Of a stretch of 64,000 nucleotides of DNA, positions 48,601 through 58,617 are shown in pieces (the stretch's first letter is position 1; each line of letters begins with the position of its first letter). The notes under the pieces are model-generated. The model saw nothing but the letters and a program-made list of their open reading frames with translations, had not been told where the DNA came from and searched no databases. The stretch is from a virus. The stretch covers positions 1 through 64,000 of the IMG/VR virus record IMGVR_UViG_3300042463_000877; one strand, written 5' to 3'. The position numbers and the translations under genes are program-made.

Positions 48601-50777
48601 AATACACGGCAAGTGGTGAACAATTTATAATACCACAGACAAACAATGGTGCCGGAAAAGGTGTCAATTGCACCAACAACATAAAAGATGTTAATTTGGG
48701 GTATGTAACTAATGAATCACAATGGTATAGTGTTCCTGCAATGGTTTGTCGTAGAGTTGGTATTGGTAAAATTAAAGTTACAAAACCAGTACCAACAACC
48801 ACAACTACTACTACCGTACCTCCTCCACCGCCTACAACTACAACTACAACATTACCAATACCACCAATAACATCAGTAACAACATCAACAACAACTATTG
48901 ATATTGTACCTATTCCACCCCTAGTCACACCTAAACCAATTGATCCGGCAAAAAAAATAAAAGAAGGGATATCAAAGAAAGTACTTAGGTTTTTATTTTC
49001 TGAATGTGATTATTTTGATTTAATAAAAGAAGACCAACCGATGGTACTTGCGAGCATCCAAGACAAAATAAAATACTTTCATCCTGCCTTTCACTCAACA
49101 ACACCAGAAGGTTTAAACGCTAGATTAACATTTCTTAATCAATGTGTTAGACCAGGTCAAACAATTCCAGTAATTGGTCCAGATGGTAAACCAAAATATA
49201 ATGACGCAAGAAATACTTCTTTTGGAACACCACCAATATTGGTATTAAGAGTTGGAGATTTTTATCACACTAAAATTGTACCAACACAATTACAAATAAC
49301 TTATGACCCATTAATATACGACATTAATCCAGAAGGAATTGGTGTTCAACCGATGATTGCTAAAGTTTCATTGAGTTTTGATTTTATTGGTGGACATGGA
49401 CTAGCAGAACCAGTAGCTCAATTACAAAATGCGTTGTCGTTTAATTTTTACGCTAACACCGAAATATACGACGATAGAGCTGTTGCAACAGATCAAAGTG
49501 GAAAAAAGAATGATGAAGACTTCGCTAAAAAATTACTTTCAGTTAAAGAAACCCCACCACCACCAGTACAAGTAACTAGTGCTGATGTTCCAGATATTAT
49601 AACAAATACTGGAGGTTCAACAATCGGTAAAATTTTGAGTACAATATCATTTGATAATGGTGAATATGAAGAAGGTGAAATAGAATATACTGATATCTTT
49701 AAAGAACTATCTGATAAAACTAAAAATTATTTTACAACAATTTTTGACCAATTAAAAACAGTTAATGATGTAACAAATTATGGTTTTATACAATATTTTT
49801 ATAAAAATGTTAAATATTTTTCAGGTAAATTAGCACAATATGATGATGATGAACAGTTTACTGAAATTTTTGGGAAACCAACAAAAGTTGAAGATGATGT
49901 TGAAAACATTATTAGACAAACTAAAAATGATGTAAAAGACGATAAAAACCCAATTATTAAAAAAGTTATTAATCCTAACAATTATCCAGATTCAGCAATT
50001 AGACAACTTAAAAATAAATTAATTGATATAATAACCGAAAGATTAGATGAATTAAATGAAACACTTATAGGACCACAAAATGAAATTACAAAATATCAAG
50101 AAGATTATGTACAAACCTTTAGAAAGTTAGATTTAGTTAATCACAAAATAGATGGTTATAGATTAGATACTGGTAAATTTAAAGTTTATAACTTACAACT
50201 ACCAACACCATCACCAAACCCAACACCATTTAATTTGATTGCAGAAAATTATCAAACTAATGTAAGTTTCATATTACTTGATTATATTACGAAACTTCAA
50301 TCCAGCAATGTATTAAACGAAGATGTAATAACAGACGATTATAATTTTAAACCATTATTAAAATCAGACTCACCACTCTTTAAGTTTTCAACAGCAGAGG
50401 AAGAAAGATTTTATCTATGTATGTCAAGTATTTTTACTGATGACGCAAGATATAAACCATTTGTTGAAAGTTTAATGACCGAACTAGTTAAGAAAAATAC
50501 TTTAATGGAAAAAGACATAAGAGATATTTGTGAGAAATTAAAATTACTTTTTGTTAAAGAAAAAGAAACCGAAATAAAACTTTTAAAAGATTTTGAAGAC
50601 GGACCTTCTTATCAAACTTTCAAAAACTACGTAATTGAACCATTTGAAACTAAAATGAAATATTCAACTGAAAAAGATAATAACTATAAAGATAATGAAA
50701 AATTATTAAAACAAACTTATTCTGATAATAATATCAATAATGATAATAACTTTAATAATAAAATAACATTTAACTAA
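45627..50777 (+). CDS. Very large baseplate protein with OmpA-like domain
   Basis: 1716 residues. The N-terminal 150 residues carry two similar motifs (LNEYGPEGGYNN and KNVYGPESGYKD). A long structural region follows, with RTGSISWKIVVDHPAMMNTI near 700. Residues about 915-1000 are OmpA-C-like: TVILELQGSASAPASVGYND, then NLSQRRNDSVKKWFL. That is the peptidoglycan-binding fold. A Thr/Pro linker (TTTTTTTVPPPPPTTTTTT, about 1055-1100) leads to another beta region (LRVGDFYHTKIVPTQLQITY, VSLSFDFIGGHGLAEPV), and the last 350 residues are helical and charged. It is probably a baseplate hub or wedge component that contacts the cell wall during injection. No single T4 homologue is obvious. Confidence 0.75.
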   Translation: MSESSLSFNSTATFRNTLMGRNLTPYNVPGAYSPPSGNVNYEVSPMNDSSVIDSPNDLIGTTVQANQLYSLNEYGPEGGYNNIISTDGEPLPVTPNQGEYGQDNAEIDLVNEFYIDSAYIKNVYGPESGYKDLVIITDNFNNLQYFSPYATSNGSVFQSVPINFLYSIYSPFEILSSSNPTGTPGPLSQDSLLAQIGAKKLKEAFEKRIADEVNNTINSIVNLDSLQDPFEASLVASGQQPLINKNWKITVPDNPLLAAVSFANRLSGTYFPVSLIPGDYFTKPLQGQNAQTQGALNVVNNLTGGALGSLLPNAKNPSVLFLENTGYGQKSVLFKSIEYNIYRPNYDKGLILGVTDAINNLLGGNTEAGGSGYYVGSSQAEPSSINSPANEIPVDRFGNQQPSPVYGPDTLGKLYEGNEDKIKFGLAGKSYSNQGGITGQFTWVSPKYKDNLGFKVAPGGDPVQPQDKEFDSVKGEFNADTESTGFEFKGGSILDNTQRLINAADNVTGAKRLQHVGNAINQVSKVFNDGYKEMTKGSQVIAYYDSVTDSETIGIEGSEVGREYCRVFQKDTPYLTYADLQKTDGITISGRKFDYSVLDNTYNLNIAPLRNPGSTNIFDQKVKKYMFSLENLAWRTSSQPGFTYDDLPVCERGPNGGRIMWFPPYDLTFSDSSTANWNPTSFLGRPEPIHTYKNTTRTGSISWKIVVDHPAMMNTIIRKQLDKFSPEQVDSIMDSFFAGCVKYDLYDLAAKFNTIPVNQLYEYQKLLADPRLTDEEKYGILDEIPKSPEPQIDANSSGSDDGGISTGNNTNVSNNNGNGGTNTTVVSDQQQEMTNTELTEWEGYAFYFDNDYPFGSGSWETTVPNNQDYQYWYDIYLKRKTVYNSSSAPLKVSSGGDLFTRAQVIPFFDQVIIGNFQKIKNELLPKLKEIIVDQGGTVILELQGSASAPASVGYNDNLSQRRNDSVKKWFLKQKLGNDTIATLQSQGKVKFKYTASGEQFIIPQTNNGAGKGVNCTNNIKDVNLGYVTNESQWYSVPAMVCRRVGIGKIKVTKPVPTTTTTTTVPPPPPTTTTTTLPIPPITSVTTSTTTIDIVPIPPLVTPKPIDPAKKIKEGISKKVLRFLFSECDYFDLIKEDQPMVLASIQDKIKYFHPAFHSTTPEGLNARLTFLNQCVRPGQTIPVIGPDGKPKYNDARNTSFGTPPILVLRVGDFYHTKIVPTQLQITYDPLIYDINPEGIGVQPMIAKVSLSFDFIGGHGLAEPVAQLQNALSFNFYANTEIYDDRAVATDQSGKKNDEDFAKKLLSVKETPPPPVQVTSADVPDIITNTGGSTIGKILSTISFDNGEYEEGEIEYTDIFKELSDKTKNYFTTIFDQLKTVNDVTNYGFIQYFYKNVKYFSGKLAQYDDDEQFTEIFGKPTKVEDDVENIIRQTKNDVKDDKNPIIKKVINPNNYPDSAIRQLKNKLIDIITERLDELNETLIGPQNEITKYQEDYVQTFRKLDLVNHKIDGYRLDTGKFKVYNLQLPTPSPNPTPFNLIAENYQTNVSFILLDYITKLQSSNVLNEDVITDDYNFKPLLKSDSPLFKFSTAEEERFYLCMSSIFTDDARYKPFVESLMTELVKKNTLMEKDIRDICEKLKLLFVKEKETEIKLLKDFEDGPSYQTFKNYVIEPFETKMKYSTEKDNNYKDNEKLLKQTYSDNNINNDNNFNNKITFN

Positions 50778-50778
50778 T

Positions 50779-51102
50779 ATGACACAACAATATTATAACA
50801 GATATGCAATGTTTTTACAAAATGGTCAACAAACTGTTGTACCATACGTAAATGTAGCTAGTAAACCATCTGATAAAAAACATATATATAGGTTTGGACA
50901 ATCAAGATTAGATAAAATATCACAACAACATTATGGCAGTCCACTATTTGGTTGGTTAATAATGCAAGCAAACCCAAGATATACCGGGATGGAAAGTAAT
51001 ATACCAGATGGTGCTGTATTGACTATTCCATATCCGTTACTAACTTCTGTACAGGAATATAAAAGTGCGATAGATAACCATTTCCTATATTATGGAAGAT
51101 AA
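50779..51102 (+). CDS. LysM-like baseplate protein (gp53/tail protein X type)
   Basis: 107 residues. FGQSRLDKISQQHYGSPLFG, then WLIMQANPRY ... IPDGAVLTIPYPL, is the LysM-like motif of phage tail protein X and of the N-terminal part of T4 baseplate wedge gp53. It lies one base after the giant baseplate gene and overlaps the next by 11 bases. It probably docks on the hub or binds peptidoglycan. Confidence 0.8.
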   Translation: MTQQYYNRYAMFLQNGQQTVVPYVNVASKPSDKKHIYRFGQSRLDKISQQHYGSPLFGWLIMQANPRYTGMESNIPDGAVLTIPYPLLTSVQEYKSAIDNHFLYYGR

Positions 51103-54100
51103 CTCAGAAAACATATTAGTTGAATTTGATTACCAAAACATATCAGTAATAGACCCAAACAAAGTAATAGATAACGATGGGAATGTTAAAGATAGGTTAA
51201 TTAGACAGGAAGATTTGGTAATGTATGCCAACCTTGAATGTTCGGTAATACCCAGAACTAAATTAGCCGTTGGTGTTCCAGCAAATGAAGCTGTAAAAAC
51301 AGTTTCGGTTGGAAAGATTAATTTTTTGAACCCAGGATTTAAACAATTTTTAGATACTAATTGGTCTGACGAATTAACTGGTAAAGGTACAATAGAAGGT
51401 AAGGGTGTGAATCAACCAAGAATCACGGTAACTCAAAACCCAAACTTGTCTGACGATTATTATATTAACCAAAGTTTATATTCAAACGGAGTTGAAGGTG
51501 CTGTTGATAATGGATTACTTGGTATAACCCAAATAAACATTGATTATGGTTTAGATTTTTTACCAGTAATTAGTATAACATTTGAAGACATTAAAGGTCG
51601 GGCATTATTTGAAGCCGGAAACAACTCACCTTATGCCGCATTTTTTCAATTACCTTATCCTGTTTTCTATTTAACAATAAAAGGTTATTTAGGTAAAGCA
51701 ATAAGGCTTCCATTAATGTTACATTCATTTACAAGTTCTTTTGATCCTTCTTCACATAACTTTAGAATCAACTGTCAGTTTTATACTTACAAATATACAA
51801 TTATGAGTCAGGTAAGTTGGGCCGCTATGTATGCGGTTCCATCTATGTACCAACTTTCAATAACAAAACCAACAACAGTAACAACAAATTCAAGCGGAGG
51901 AAATTCACAAACAGAAACAGTTACAAGTAGCTTGGGTCTTCAGAAAATGAAAGAACTTTATTCTGAATATAAATCAAAAGGGTTAATCGATGATAATTTT
52001 CCGGAAATAACAATACTACAATTAAAAGAAAAACTTGAAAAACTAATAACAACAATTGAAGAAAAATTCAAAAAGAAAAATTTGGATGTTTTAAATAAAG
52101 TTGAAGATTATTTAATTAAGTTAGGTGAATACACTAGTGAAATATATTTGTATTCTGGTATTAATTCTTGGAAAGGAAGATGGTTTGACGATGAAAATGT
52201 TTTTATAAAAAACAACAAAGAAAAAACAGTTCTTTATAAATACAAACCAGAATTTAGTGATGCTCAACAAAAATCAAAAGCAATCACAGATTTAGATGGT
52301 ATTATAAAAAAATATAACAATATACTAACATCTAATTCTGCTATAGGTAAAGATATATCAATACCAATTACTATAGGTACATTTTTCCAAAATGTTAATA
52401 TTGGTGATATTAATATATCTGAAACATACAAAAAAAGAATTGGACAAACTTTTTCTGGTTTATCAACCAGTGAAGAATATATTAAATATAGAAATGACCT
52501 TAATAAAGAACTAACCGATTACTCAAATGTCGGACAATATCCTGGTTTAACATATTTTGAAGGACCAAAATCATATGAAGACTTGATTAAAAAAATTCAA
52601 GAAAAATATGAAATAAAGAAAAAAGAAATTGAAGAAAATATAACCAAAGAAATCCAAGCAGAATTTTCTAACCCAACAAATGGATTAGGTTTCCAACCAA
52701 CAATTAGAAATATTTTAGCAGTATTTTTTGCACAAGGTGAAGCTTTTTTACGAATGATGGATGATGTTCATACAAAAGCTTGGGATTTGAGGGATGACGC
52801 AAATAGAAAAAAAGCCGTTTTTAACACAAGCCTTACGGTACAAAGTGTTGATTATAAAAATGGTGAATATGATTCACCAATTTATCCTTGGCCACAAATT
52901 ATAAAATCTTCAGTCGAGGAAGGTAAAGAAAAATATGAATTAGCATATCCTGGTGATGATGAGTTAGCTTTACAATTTAACGCGTATAATCCAGAAATTT
53001 GGCCAGAAGTACAATTTGTTGAAGAATTTTTAAGAGGTTATACACAAGTTAGTCCACCAAAATTTGATAACGGACCGACTGGTAATTTCTTAGAAAGACC
53101 AAATAGATTTAGTTTTAATGCCACAGAATTTACAATTGGAAATGATGTTTACCAAAATACTGAAGAAGTAAAATTCTTCTATGAAATTTATGAAAGAATG
53201 TTTGTAAATTCTTTTTATTCTAAATTTAATCGAAAAAGCATTAAAGATAATAATATACAACAATATGTTGGTGAGTCAGAAACAACAGACATACTTAAAG
53301 CTATAAGTGATGATAACCCATTCATAAGTCAAAAACTAAAAGAGTATAATATAAACGCCTCAATCTATGGTGGATTTTTAAGACACATCTCAAATCAAGG
53401 CGAAGGGCAAAGTTGGCAAAACTTTATTCGTGGGATTATTAATACACCATATTTGAAAAATGATACTGACGTTTCATTTTTTATGTATAAAGGTTCTATC
53501 CTAGACGAAGACAAGGCACTCCCAAACGTTGGTTTAACAAATGAACAACCAGTGATAAATTATTTTGGTGGGTCTGTAATAAATGATGATTATGATTTTA
53601 CAGATTTATACCCATTAACTGATTTAGATTGGTGTAAAGACCATTTAGCAAATGGTAATGCAATCCAATCAAAGGTAGATGTATTTAAAACAAGTGATAC
53701 GTTAGAATATAATAAATCTATCAAACTTGTAAAAAACAAAGAAAATCTTTTACCTATTGTTAATTTTAATTATAAGACTAGTGTTTTTGACCAAACACTT
53801 AATTTACAAAATTTAGAAACTTTTTATAAAGAAAGAAAAATCAAAGAACAATATACAACCGAAGGAAATGTTGTTTATGAAAATTATGACGGCAAACTTG
53901 TTGCAAAACAAACAACATCATTATTTAATACACCATATTTTGCAAACGCAATCCAAAAAGGTTTATATGAATTTAAATATAGTTTAATAGAAAAATCACC
54001 TTATAAGGCCGCGGCTTATCTATTTTTAAATAGTTTACCACTAGCGACATTAAGAGATAAATATAAAACATATAATTCAGATGGTTCTATAATAACAAAT

Positions 54101-57100
54101 AGTTATATACTTCCTTCATTAAAAAAATTCGGAGCAATACACGAGGTACCTTATGCTTGGGTTTTAAAGTATGGTGGAATTTGGCACAGATACAAAAAAT
54201 TCAAACTTGATGGTGTTGATATTTTAGACGGAATCTGGGATAACACAGACTATGTTGGTAATTATGATCCAGCATTTTCATCAACAACAACACAATATAA
54301 CTTACAAGTTGATGGTACTAATTACGATATTGTATTAGATGGTGTTAACACATTAGGACCAAATCAAAAAACAATTATTAATACTGGATTTTATCCTAAA
54401 TTACTTGATGATTTTCACCTTTTCTTTAAAGGAACAAAATTATTTAGTCAAACATCAAACATTGAAGGAACGTATTATGTTACAGGTAATACCTTGGAGG
54501 TTGTTTCATTAAATTTTATTGCTTTAGAACCAGGATTAGTTTTATCCGGATCAACCTTAGCCCCAGGTACAACAATTATAGAACAAATAAGTGGTGCTAC
54601 TGGAAGTACTGGAACTTATATAATAAGTCCCGTACAAGGTGTTGTGGTTTCACCACCAACAGTCGCACAACCATTTATTGTTACAAATAAACCAATACCT
54701 GGTTACCAAAACTCAAGTATACAAAACGCATTAAGTGAAAACTTTAGAATGGTCCCAACAACTAGTGCCTTAATTAATGAAGGACCTGGGATTCTTTCAC
54801 CTAATAGTTCATTAATTTGTCTTCCTTGGAGTTGTTATACTCTTACACCAGATAAAAAATCAATTTACGTCCTACCATCTTTTGGTTCAAATGTTAATCA
54901 AGCAAAACAAGAATGTTTTAATAACAATGGTAGTATGAAAATTAATATAAGTAATAATCCCGCACTTCACAATGGGGCGGTAAGATTATTCTGGAAGGCA
55001 CCAAACTACGGTTATTTTGATAATTCAAAATTAGCAAAACCACAACCAGACGAATATATAAGAGAAATTTTTACAAACGAAGAAGAACAACAAAATTTTG
55101 GAATTTTTGGAGACCAAACAAAATACTCAAAAATAAGTGAATTATTTACAACATTTACACCAGAAATATTAGACCAATTTGAAAACCAATTCTTATTGTT
55201 TAGTAAGTCTGTTTATGATTTTGAAAGTAATTTACAACCAAGGGAAGATGAAATCACTGTTGAAGAAACATACGAAAATTTCCACGGATTAATGCGAACA
55301 ATGTTTAAAACAATTAATCCAGAAGGATTAACTGGAACTGCGTTAATTAATGAAATAACAGAAAACCAAAAAAAATCTTTTCAAAAAACAATTGAAACAT
55401 TTATGGATTACCAAGTCGTATTCAAATATGGTAACCCGTCTAATTTTGATAAAAAAATGTTTTATACATTCTCAACTGATTTTATACAAGACCCATACAC
55501 TTGGGCAGGATATGTTCAAAATTCTCCTGGTTTATTACCAACGCAAGGAGGTACAATTACATTAGCACAATCTAAAATACAAAGTCCAGAAACTTGGAAA
55601 GCTTTAGAAACGTATGTTGGTTTTTCTGAAATACCAGAATTAGAATATACAAATAATGGTTCATACATTACCGATTTCTTTATTGATATGGATATGGAGT
55701 TTACAGAAAGTAATGTAAAATTTTACGCACCAATGATTAAATTGTATGCAACACAAAAATTAAAAGACCCAACTTTAACAATGAATAAGTTTTTTGGTCT
55801 TATGAACAGTTACATAAGGGATGGTGAAACATATTTGAATCTAATTTTAGATAACACTTTAACATCGGTTAGAAACAAACTAGGTAGTGTTTCGATTAAA
55901 CAAAATCAAACTGGTGTAAAATTTAAAGAATATCTTGGTGAAATATCAAGATATGAAATGTGGGACTCTTTTAAAGGTATGAACGATTCCTGGATTGCAG
56001 GCGCTGATTTAAGAAGTAAAACATTATTTGAAGATGTTTTAATTGTTGATAGAGCGAGTAGAGATGTCGGACAAAAAATATTTGTTGATATTTTCTTACT
56101 TAAAGATAGGATAGGTCAATGGATGCACACAAATAATATGTTGGGTATTGTTAATACAATATTTTCCGATAATAGATTTACATACTGGATTTTACCAGCA
56201 TATGCTAATTTCTATAATGTACAAGACGTTTCTAAAAACCCAAATCCAAGACCAGAAGGTACTTTAGAGTTTGCTAAAACTTTATTTGGAACACACACAA
56301 CAGTTGACTATCGTGAAACTGGATCAAAAATAGTTGCAATGTACGCACATGCTACTAGTCAACATTTGGCTATGAATGAAAATGCTGATTATAGATTTAG
56401 AGACGATGCTTTTGATATGAGAAGAGCTAGTGATAATCCCTTAATAGAAAATCAAGAAGGTAAAACAAATTGGGATAAATCAAATAAAGTGGTCGGGTTC
56501 AATGTTGATTTTGGACCACAAAATCAACAAATATTTAAACAAATAGATATTGGTCAAGACGTTGGAAAACCAACCGCAGAATCACTTGAAATGTTGAACC
56601 AAATGGCAAACCAATCAAGAAATAGAACAAGTGCGTCACAGAGTGTTTCGTTATATAACATATATAGAAATAGAAGTTATAAATGTTCTATTGATATGTT
56701 GGGATGTGCACTTATACAACCAACGATGTACTTCAATCTTAGACACATTCCAATGTTTAGTGGTCCATATATGATTACAAATGTAAGTCACAGAATTAGT
56801 GAAAATGGTTTCGATACTTCAATTGAAGGTCAAAGACAACCTTTTTATAGTATTCCAGCAATTGACTCGTTATTACAATCATTAAGTACAAATATTCTTA
56901 CAACAATCAAAGAAAGAATTAAAGAAGAAGAAGAAGTTAAAAAAACAACTGAAACAAACAATGTAATAAAAGAAACTTCTGACGCAACTAATAAAGTACA
57001 AGAAGGAAATATATTCAAACCAGCCGAAATACAAAATTGTTCAAGTACGTTAAATAGTGCGTATGTAAATTATACAACAACAACACCAGTAAAAACAACA

Positions 57101-57628
57101 ATTACAATTGCTGAAGCTTACAATAAAATTACACAAATTGTTAATCAAAGCTCACAAAATAAACCACCACAAGAAATAAGTGCTGTAATTAACACTTTAT
57201 TCTCTTTGATTTATTTTGCTAGTAAAAACGGTGAAAGTCTCTCAAGCTACAATAATAATTTTGCTTTGATACCACTAAATGCGAACTATGGTAGTTTGGC
57301 GTCAAAATATTTTAACAATAATTATTTTTGTTTATCAGGTTTTAATGAACAATTGTCATATGCAACATTTTCAAGTTTTGAATCACATATTAAATTTTTA
57401 GGTGAAAAATATGCTGAAAAAATATCGGCATCACAAATACCAAGTATAGTGCCAAATTCACCAATAAAAATACAATTATATGTTGTTAGTATTTCAGAAT
57501 TCATTGTTAATAATTTCCCAACAGAAAAAAATGTTTGGACTTCATTATCTGAACAAATTAAAACAGAATATATAAAAATTGTTTCAAACCCAATTAACTT
57601 TGTTTTAAACAATGTTCCTAAACCATAA
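51092..57628 (+). CDS. Giant baseplate hub/wedge protein
   Basis: 2178 residues, the largest gene here. The N-terminal region has INIDYGLDFLPVISITFEDI, AFFQLPYPVFYLTIKGYLGK and HNFRINCQFYTYKYTI, a beta-sandwich pattern seen in contractile-tail hub proteins. Coiled segments lie near 310-350 and 500-530. Around 1130-1200 a Gly/Thr-rich beta insert (LVLSGSTLAPGTTIIEQISG onward) looks like a surface domain. Towards the C-terminus, CSIDMLGCALIQPTMYFNLR and MFSGPYMITNVSHRISENGF with a following EGQ-R read like the final hub domain of gp27-type proteins. The last 280 residues are an extra helical module. The exact T4 counterpart is not assignable by eye. Confidence 0.75.
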   Translation: MEDNSENILVEFDYQNISVIDPNKVIDNDGNVKDRLIRQEDLVMYANLECSVIPRTKLAVGVPANEAVKTVSVGKINFLNPGFKQFLDTNWSDELTGKGTIEGKGVNQPRITVTQNPNLSDDYYINQSLYSNGVEGAVDNGLLGITQINIDYGLDFLPVISITFEDIKGRALFEAGNNSPYAAFFQLPYPVFYLTIKGYLGKAIRLPLMLHSFTSSFDPSSHNFRINCQFYTYKYTIMSQVSWAAMYAVPSMYQLSITKPTTVTTNSSGGNSQTETVTSSLGLQKMKELYSEYKSKGLIDDNFPEITILQLKEKLEKLITTIEEKFKKKNLDVLNKVEDYLIKLGEYTSEIYLYSGINSWKGRWFDDENVFIKNNKEKTVLYKYKPEFSDAQQKSKAITDLDGIIKKYNNILTSNSAIGKDISIPITIGTFFQNVNIGDINISETYKKRIGQTFSGLSTSEEYIKYRNDLNKELTDYSNVGQYPGLTYFEGPKSYEDLIKKIQEKYEIKKKEIEENITKEIQAEFSNPTNGLGFQPTIRNILAVFFAQGEAFLRMMDDVHTKAWDLRDDANRKKAVFNTSLTVQSVDYKNGEYDSPIYPWPQIIKSSVEEGKEKYELAYPGDDELALQFNAYNPEIWPEVQFVEEFLRGYTQVSPPKFDNGPTGNFLERPNRFSFNATEFTIGNDVYQNTEEVKFFYEIYERMFVNSFYSKFNRKSIKDNNIQQYVGESETTDILKAISDDNPFISQKLKEYNINASIYGGFLRHISNQGEGQSWQNFIRGIINTPYLKNDTDVSFFMYKGSILDEDKALPNVGLTNEQPVINYFGGSVINDDYDFTDLYPLTDLDWCKDHLANGNAIQSKVDVFKTSDTLEYNKSIKLVKNKENLLPIVNFNYKTSVFDQTLNLQNLETFYKERKIKEQYTTEGNVVYENYDGKLVAKQTTSLFNTPYFANAIQKGLYEFKYSLIEKSPYKAAAYLFLNSLPLATLRDKYKTYNSDGSIITNSYILPSLKKFGAIHEVPYAWVLKYGGIWHRYKKFKLDGVDILDGIWDNTDYVGNYDPAFSSTTTQYNLQVDGTNYDIVLDGVNTLGPNQKTIINTGFYPKLLDDFHLFFKGTKLFSQTSNIEGTYYVTGNTLEVVSLNFIALEPGLVLSGSTLAPGTTIIEQISGATGSTGTYIISPVQGVVVSPPTVAQPFIVTNKPIPGYQNSSIQNALSENFRMVPTTSALINEGPGILSPNSSLICLPWSCYTLTPDKKSIYVLPSFGSNVNQAKQECFNNNGSMKINISNNPALHNGAVRLFWKAPNYGYFDNSKLAKPQPDEYIREIFTNEEEQQNFGIFGDQTKYSKISELFTTFTPEILDQFENQFLLFSKSVYDFESNLQPREDEITVEETYENFHGLMRTMFKTINPEGLTGTALINEITENQKKSFQKTIETFMDYQVVFKYGNPSNFDKKMFYTFSTDFIQDPYTWAGYVQNSPGLLPTQGGTITLAQSKIQSPETWKALETYVGFSEIPELEYTNNGSYITDFFIDMDMEFTESNVKFYAPMIKLYATQKLKDPTLTMNKFFGLMNSYIRDGETYLNLILDNTLTSVRNKLGSVSIKQNQTGVKFKEYLGEISRYEMWDSFKGMNDSWIAGADLRSKTLFEDVLIVDRASRDVGQKIFVDIFLLKDRIGQWMHTNNMLGIVNTIFSDNRFTYWILPAYANFYNVQDVSKNPNPRPEGTLEFAKTLFGTHTTVDYRETGSKIVAMYAHATSQHLAMNENADYRFRDDAFDMRRASDNPLIENQEGKTNWDKSNKVVGFNVDFGPQNQQIFKQIDIGQDVGKPTAESLEMLNQMANQSRNRTSASQSVSLYNIYRNRSYKCSIDMLGCALIQPTMYFNLRHIPMFSGPYMITNVSHRISENGFDTSIEGQRQPFYSIPAIDSLLQSLSTNILTTIKERIKEEEEVKKTTETNNVIKETSDATNKVQEGNIFKPAEIQNCSSTLNSAYVNYTTTTPVKTTITIAEAYNKITQIVNQSSQNKPPQEISAVINTLFSLIYFASKNGESLSSYNNNFALIPLNANYGSLASKYFNNNYFCLSGFNEQLSYATFSSFESHIKFLGEKYAEKISASQIPSIVPNSPIKIQLYVVSISEFIVNNFPTEKNVWTSLSEQIKTEYIKIVSNPINFVLNNVPKP

Positions 57629-57649
57629 TAACTTTTTTATAAAGTAAGA

Positions 57650-57656
57650 TATTTAT
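57650..57656 (+). promoter_or_regulatory. TATTTAT late-type promoter element
   Basis: TATTTATAAATAAA, 15 bases ahead of the ATG at 57672, after the end of the baseplate operon. No hairpin terminator is visible between 57628 and 57650. Confidence 0.6.
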
Positions 57657-57671
57657 AAATAAATAAAAAAT

Positions 57672-57896
57672 ATGAACACAAAACTAATATTGGATAATTA
57701 CTTAGGTAAGAACACAAGAATGTCAGAAAAAGACGCTGGTAATGGATTTAAAGAAGTATGTGATTTAGATACTGGTGATTGTTATACAGTTAGAATGAAA
57801 GATGGTCTAATTGAAAGAGTTGATAACACAATGAAACAATTTAAAAAAATTCAGGTTGAAACAAAATCTGGAATAAAAACATTATTAAACGGATAA
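57672..57896 (+). CDS. Hypothetical small protein
   Basis: 74 residues, not recognised. The sequence NGFKEVCDLDTGDCYTVRMK, then DGLIERVDNTMKQFKKIQV, suggests two or three strands and a helix. A Cys pair sits in an acidic loop. It is followed after one base by the Pro-rich acidic protein, and both share one promoter and terminator. Context suggests a minor virion or assembly role. Confidence 0.65.
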   Translation: MNTKLILDNYLGKNTRMSEKDAGNGFKEVCDLDTGDCYTVRMKDGLIERVDNTMKQFKKIQVETKSGIKTLLNG

Positions 57897-57897
57897 G

Positions 57898-58581
57898 ATG
57901 AGTGTAGACCAAAAAATTCTAGAAGAAATTGCAAGATACAATAGTATCAACAAATACATTATGGAGCAAGTTCCACCCCCTCCTCCAGGAGACGAATTAG
58001 GAGCACCACCACCCCCAGGAGGTGAAGCACCAATAGGTGGAGAAACACCACCACCGGCAGGAGGAGCACCACCACCGGCAGGAGCTGTACCGGGTGCACC
58101 AGCGCCACCAACAGAAGGTGAACCAGTTGATGTTGAAGCTGATGCTGACGTAGAAGAAATTGGTGCTGATGAAGAAGGTGGAGAAGAAGAAATTGATATT
58201 ACAGATCTTGTTGATACACAAAAAACAATGTCAGATAAACAAGAAGAATATTTTAATAATCTTTTTTCACAACTTTCAAACCTAGAATCAAAACTTGGTG
58301 AAATGGACCAACTTGTTAATAAAATTAATTCGCTTGAAACTAAGTTTGACCAATTTAGACCAAAAACACCAGAAGAAAAACTTGAATTAAGAAGTTTAGA
58401 TTCTGGACCATTTAAACAAAAACTATCTGATTTCTTTGTTGATAAACAAGAAGAAATGAAACAATCTGGTAAAAATGAATATGTATTAACATCTGATGAT
58501 GTTGAAGAGTATTCACCAGAAGAAGTAAAAACCTCTTTTAATGACTACGAAGATGAAGATGAAAACAATATGATGAGATAA
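57898..58581 (+). CDS. Pro-rich, acidic coiled-coil protein
   Basis: 227 residues, no known family. After a short helix (QKILEEIARYNSINKYIMEQ) comes a Pro/Gly/Ala-rich stretch (about 22-75). An acidic run follows (about 78-105, for example EGGEEEIDITDLVD), then a coiled coil (YFNNLFSQLSNLESKLGEMD to about 155), and an acidic C-terminus. The layout (helix, flexible linker, acidic coiled coil) recalls T4-type prohead core or assembly proteins. The I-M-E at residues 21-23 fits a prohead-protease site, but this is weak. Pro codons give it locally higher GC than its neighbours. Confidence 0.65.
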   Translation: MSVDQKILEEIARYNSINKYIMEQVPPPPPGDELGAPPPPGGEAPIGGETPPPAGGAPPPAGAVPGAPAPPTEGEPVDVEADADVEEIGADEEGGEEEIDITDLVDTQKTMSDKQEEYFNNLFSQLSNLESKLGEMDQLVNKINSLETKFDQFRPKTPEEKLELRSLDSGPFKQKLSDFFVDKQEEMKQSGKNEYVLTSDDVEEYSPEEVKTSFNDYEDEDENNMMR

Positions 58582-58611
58582 TTTTAAGGTCGCACAAGAC
58601 GACCTTAAAAT
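58581..58611. terminator. Bidirectional-type hairpin terminator
   Basis: ATTTTAAGGTCG (58581-58592) pairs perfectly with CGACCTTAAAAT (58600-58611) around CACAAGA. The T-rich right side (TTTCTTGTT) is modest. It divides the virion genes from the replication cluster and ends 6 bases before the SSB promoter. Confidence 0.75.
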
Positions 58612-58617
58612 TTCTTG

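Noticed and set aside
48581-48928. Minus-strand Val-rich 115-codon open frame
   Set aside because: It is the antisense of the Thr/Pro linker in the OmpA-domain baseplate gene, with no independent support.
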